Positions 52,112 through 54,315 of a stretch of 54,315 bases of DNA are shown here, in pieces. The position numbers and the translations under genes are program-made. The stretch is from Marinomonas arctica. Lineage in GTDB: Bacteria; Pseudomonadota; Gammaproteobacteria; Pseudomonadales; Marinomonadaceae. Position 1 is the first letter of the stretch; each line of letters starts with the position of its first letter. The stretch is taken from the NCBI RefSeq assembly GCF_003259225.1, contig NZ_QHJF01000035.1, forward strand, positions 1 through 54,315. The letters are read 5' to 3'. The notes beneath the pieces are model-generated. The model was not told where the DNA came from and searched no databases. It saw only the letters and a program-made list of their open reading frames with translations.

Positions 52112-52786
52112 TTAATTTCTTACTGTTTGGCCAATACCATACTTAGATTCCATGTAGTTCATTAAATCCTTCAAAGATGATTCAATAGTTTCCATAGAAT
52201 GAATCAAGTAATCATAAGAAATATCAATAAATTTTGGATCAACTGTAAGACCGACAACTTCATCAGCAATCTTTTCTAAGTCTTTAATTTTTTCTTTACT
52301 AATATTACTAATATTACCATTAGCATGAGCTACATAATTCCGTACTTTAGATATATTATTTATTTTATTCATGATCGTACTGGAAAACTGATAGTCATAT
52401 CCTAAAACATGCTTCATATATTTGTTTTGTTTAGATAAAGGGCTTCTTCCATTTATATCTTTAAGAGATAGCTCTTTATTTTCTTTTATCTTTGCATAAT
52501 CCAACAATCGTTCAACCGAATTTTCGAAAAGAGCATATATCGAAACTACGAATGGCATTCTAATAATTCGTGGGAGTTCATCTTCAGCTATAGTATAAAC
52601 ATGCTGATATTCATAGTACTCAGCATCTTTAAATGTTTTTTCTTCTTCCATTATGTAGTTTTCACAGACTGAATTCACGCCTTTTTCCATTTGAGAAAGA
52701 TATGCACGTAAAACAATTAACTCAACTTTAATCTCAGTACCCGGATATCGAAGATCCATAGGGAAGATTCCCTTTAAAGAAACCAT
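52112..52786 (-). CDS. HEPN-domain protein, probable RNase effector
   Basis: A 224-residue protein from ATG 52786, supported by GGAG 5 bp upstream; a longer frame is open but lacks such a site. It is mostly helical. The sequence KVRNYVAHANGN contains R149-x4-H154, the catalytic pattern of HEPN ribonucleases, and FVVSIYALFENSVERLLDYA resembles the first helix pair of RiboL-PSP-HEPN/MAE_28990-type proteins. HEPN proteins are frequent in abortive infection and TA systems. No cognate antitoxin (MNT-type) is seen beside it. The domain call is by motif only. Confidence 0.65.
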   Translation of the reverse strand: MVSLKGIFPMDLRYPGTEIKVELIVLRAYLSQMEKGVNSVCENYIMEEEKTFKDAEYYEYQHVYTIAEDELPRIIRMPFVVSIYALFENSVERLLDYAKIKENKELSLKDINGRSPLSKQNKYMKHVLGYDYQFSSTIMNKINNISKVRNYVAHANGNISNISKEKIKDLEKIADEVVGLTVDPKFIDISYDYLIHSMETIESSLKDLMNYMESKYGIGQTVRN

Positions 52787-52877
52787 TACATCTCCAAAAT
52801 AGAAAATTTTGTATAAAATGTGTTCAACTCTTAAATTCATCAATCGTAAAACTATCCCTTTACCCCATGAAAAACAA

Positions 52878-52909
52878 CAACTAAAGCCCACTTTCGTAGG
52901 CTTTAGTTG
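52878..52909. terminator. Hairpin bordering the HEPN cassette
   Basis: CAACTAAAGCC, loop, GGCTTTAGTTG: a perfect 11-bp stem. The left part with its flank (AACAACTAAAGCCCAC, 52876-52891) recurs at 54225-54240. Confidence 0.6.
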
Positions 52910-52917
52910 CTTGTCGC

Positions 52918-53060
52918 TTAGAAGTCTACAAAGTTGCGTTGGGCGAAATCTTTGACGCGGGTGATGTTGTCGTTTACCTAGTCTGCTTACTTAGATTAAA
53001 GGGCTAAGTTGGGCGATTTGGTGTTATCGGATGGCTTTGATCATGCGGACGAGTTCGAGG
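52918..53060 (-). pseudogene. Two further phage-gene tail relics
   Basis: Minus strand: NITRVKDFAQRNFVDF and stop (52918-52968), and a decayed second copy (53003-53060) reading MVSNLELVRMIKAIR, stop, HQIAQLSP. Both resemble copy 1 at 48094-48149. They may be the 3' end of a gene upstream of U in the phage tail operon. Confidence 0.5.
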
Positions 53061-53095
53061 TTGGAAACCATCGGAATGAGCAAGACAATTACCAG

Positions 53096-53117
53096 AACCC
53101 CTGATATGAGTGGGGTT
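53096..53117 (+). terminator. Short hairpin in the relic region
   Basis: AACCCC, loop, GGGGTT with one more T. It is weak, located 43 bp before the stop codon of the papain-like gene. Confidence 0.35.
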
Positions 53118-53159
53118 TAGAGGTGGTTGCCCTGTTAAGCTCATTGAATCCCAGCTTTT

Positions 53160-54131
53160 TTAGGTATTTGCAATCACATACCTCATAGCGTCAATTCGTT
53201 TATTCATTTGGATAATAAGTTTTTTATAAAGCTCCATTTTCATTTCAAAATACCTCAGTGAGAAGCGTCCACGAATATTCTGACACATTTGGTAGTTATG
53301 GCTGTACCGCTTAACTTGATTAACGGCACTCTCCAATTCTAATTGAGCTCTTTCTCTTTTGTATGAACTCTCAAAATTTAAAGCCAAGAATATTTCACCA
53401 TCGTATCTCCAAGGGTTCTGAGTTAACTCATAGTCAAACATAATCAAATAGCCGGAAGATTTAACAATATCTGTTATCCTCTGATCATAAACTGGATTTT
53501 TTATTACAAATTGGTCTAGATCATCGAAGCTTTGAATATCCTGCCCCGTCAATTCCCTTACTGCTTCTAGAATCGCATTCGTTACCTCCGTTTGTCTTTG
53601 GAGAGGGCTATAACTATTTGAAAACTCTATTTCATGATCTTCTGCTACCCTAAGGCACCCAGCAACCATATTTACAAGAGGTGATTTTTGTAGTTCCTTG
53701 GGCGTACAATAATCGGGATTACTTACTAGCTTGATTCCTGCATACTCAAAAGACTGCGCTACTAAGCGAGAACAAAATTGTCTGTTCAGTTTTTTCCCCT
53801 TATACAGAGGGTATTTTGTTCTTACTGCTTCTTGTACCGAATATGATATTCCTATTTGAGAGCGTGCAAACATTATTGCATTAGCCACATAACTTGCATC
53901 AACAATTCGGCGCACCTCAACATGATTTTTTTCTTCAAAAAGTAACCTTTGAATATTATTTGAATGAACTCCCTGAATATCTGAATGAATAAAGCTTCCT
54001 CCGCCCACATACAGGATTGCATGTGAAAATTTACTTAGAGTTGATAACCGGACAGTTTTGCTTATAAATCCTGTCTGAGCGGTCAAAATTATGTCGCCAG
54101 CCTGTAACTTCTCCATTTCAAATATATACAC
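53160..54131 (-). CDS. Permuted papain-like (YiiX/NlpC-P60 type) cysteine hydrolase, cassette protein
   Basis: A 323-residue protein. The N-terminal half (residues 8-165) has the permuted NlpC/P60 pattern of YiiX/YaeF proteins: QAGDIILTAQTG, the catalytic-type His in SKFSHAILYVGGGSFIHS, then QIGISYSVQEAVR and the Cys in NRQFCSRLVAQSFEYAGI. The C-terminal half (about 200-323) is helical and charged, with no recognised domain. There is no signal peptide. The start is GTG 54131 or ATG 54116. Such enzymes cleave peptides or lipid amides. It is transcribed leftwards next to the HEPN cassette. Confidence 0.72.
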   Translation of the reverse strand: MYIFEMEKLQAGDIILTAQTGFISKTVRLSTLSKFSHAILYVGGGSFIHSDIQGVHSNNIQRLLFEEKNHVEVRRIVDASYVANAIMFARSQIGISYSVQEAVRTKYPLYKGKKLNRQFCSRLVAQSFEYAGIKLVSNPDYCTPKELQKSPLVNMVAGCLRVAEDHEIEFSNSYSPLQRQTEVTNAILEAVRELTGQDIQSFDDLDQFVIKNPVYDQRITDIVKSSGYLIMFDYELTQNPWRYDGEIFLALNFESSYKRERAQLELESAVNQVKRYSHNYQMCQNIRGRFSLRYFEMKMELYKKLIIQMNKRIDAMRYVIANT

Positions 54132-54315
54132 TTGGCTAACACCTACCTAATATTTTAATAGCATGCATGCGTTTAAATGTTCATTGATACTAAAAGACTT
54201 TCTCGTTTCCTACCAGTCTAAAAAACAACTAAAGCCCACATCGGGGCTTTCAGGCTGTAGAAAAATACCTTAAACCCACGCCATTGCTCGATTCGTGTTG
54301 TAAAATAGACATTTC
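54132..54315. other. Upstream region of the papain-like gene
   Basis: AT-rich sequence containing the repeated AACAACTAAAGCCCAC (54225-54240) and a small hairpin AAAGCCC/GGGCTTT (54232-54251). No gene is seen before the window ends. Confidence 0.4.

Larger units (their letters stand above)
48094..54251. mobile_element. Degraded P2-like prophage remnant carrying accessory cassettes
   Basis: The region contains three degenerate copies of the 3' end of a late control gene D, one fused to the start of tail gene U, and three copies of a short tail ending in an aromatic D-F motif. Between them lie TA, HEPN and other accessory genes. No integrase, capsid, portal or terminase gene is seen. The right limit is not defined by the window. 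Confidence 0.6.

Overview
The window looks like a stretch of chromosome from a marine gammaproteobacterium, most likely Marinomonas or a close Oceanospirillales relative. This is inferred from gene content (an ectoine degradation operon, the QTMAN glycosyltransferase, a YafJ-like amidotransferase, YnjBCD) and from protein character; no rRNA or tRNA gene is present to fix the taxonomy. Two AT-rich accessory regions at the ends enclose about 42 kb of ordinary chromosome.

Left end (1-5224): the right-hand part of a Tn7-like transposon. tnsA, tnsB and tnsC run leftwards in one operon, followed by a small Xre regulator with its own paired palindromic operator and by a truncated AAA ATPase gene. 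Repeats of 21-bp period, typical of TnsB binding sites, lie between tnsA and the 4.5S RNA gene (ffs, 5255-5367, minus strand). The element therefore sits about 30 bp downstream of ffs, one of the known attachment sites of Tn7-like elements, including those carrying type I-F3 CRISPR-Cas. The other end, TniQ and any cas genes would lie left of the window.

Centre (5.4-47 kb): a two-domain PTPS/QueD-like protein and hisI; a chemoreceptor; a glutamine amidotransferase; a 2OG-Fe(II) oxygenase next to a UvrD-like helicase; an M14-type deacylase divergent from a YnjBCD-type ABC importer; a run of small metabolic and hypothetical genes; an AraC-controlled cluster of two NahF-like aldehyde dehydrogenases around an SDR (aromatic alcohol/aldehyde oxidation); an ectoine degradation operon doeB2-doeD-doeA-doeC; a CBS protein; a proline-iminopeptidase-like hydrolase; glutathione peroxidase; an arsH-arsC-flavin reductase group behind a 16-bp perfect inverted repeat; a YjiH transporter; QTMAN; a dienelactone hydrolase; YaeQ; small ORFs and a DUF1127 protein; a divergent Cro/CI switch with a perfect CTGT-N8-ACAG box, followed by csrA; an NmrA-like protein; endonuclease I and a DMT exporter.

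Right end (47.2-54.3 kb): a toxin-antitoxin and prophage-remnant island. It holds a YafO toxin with a small non-YafN partner, a TacAT acetyltransferase module followed by an orphan HigA, and then an array in which short accessory modules alternate with three degenerate copies of the 3' end of a P2-like late control gene D. The modules are a membrane protein, a 172-aa/42-aa gene pair and a HEPN RNase-like protein; a permuted papain-like protein follows. The third copy is an in-frame junction of the tail gene U start to the D tail. This repeat-separated array of probable defence or toxin cassettes is the best candidate here for an undescribed system.
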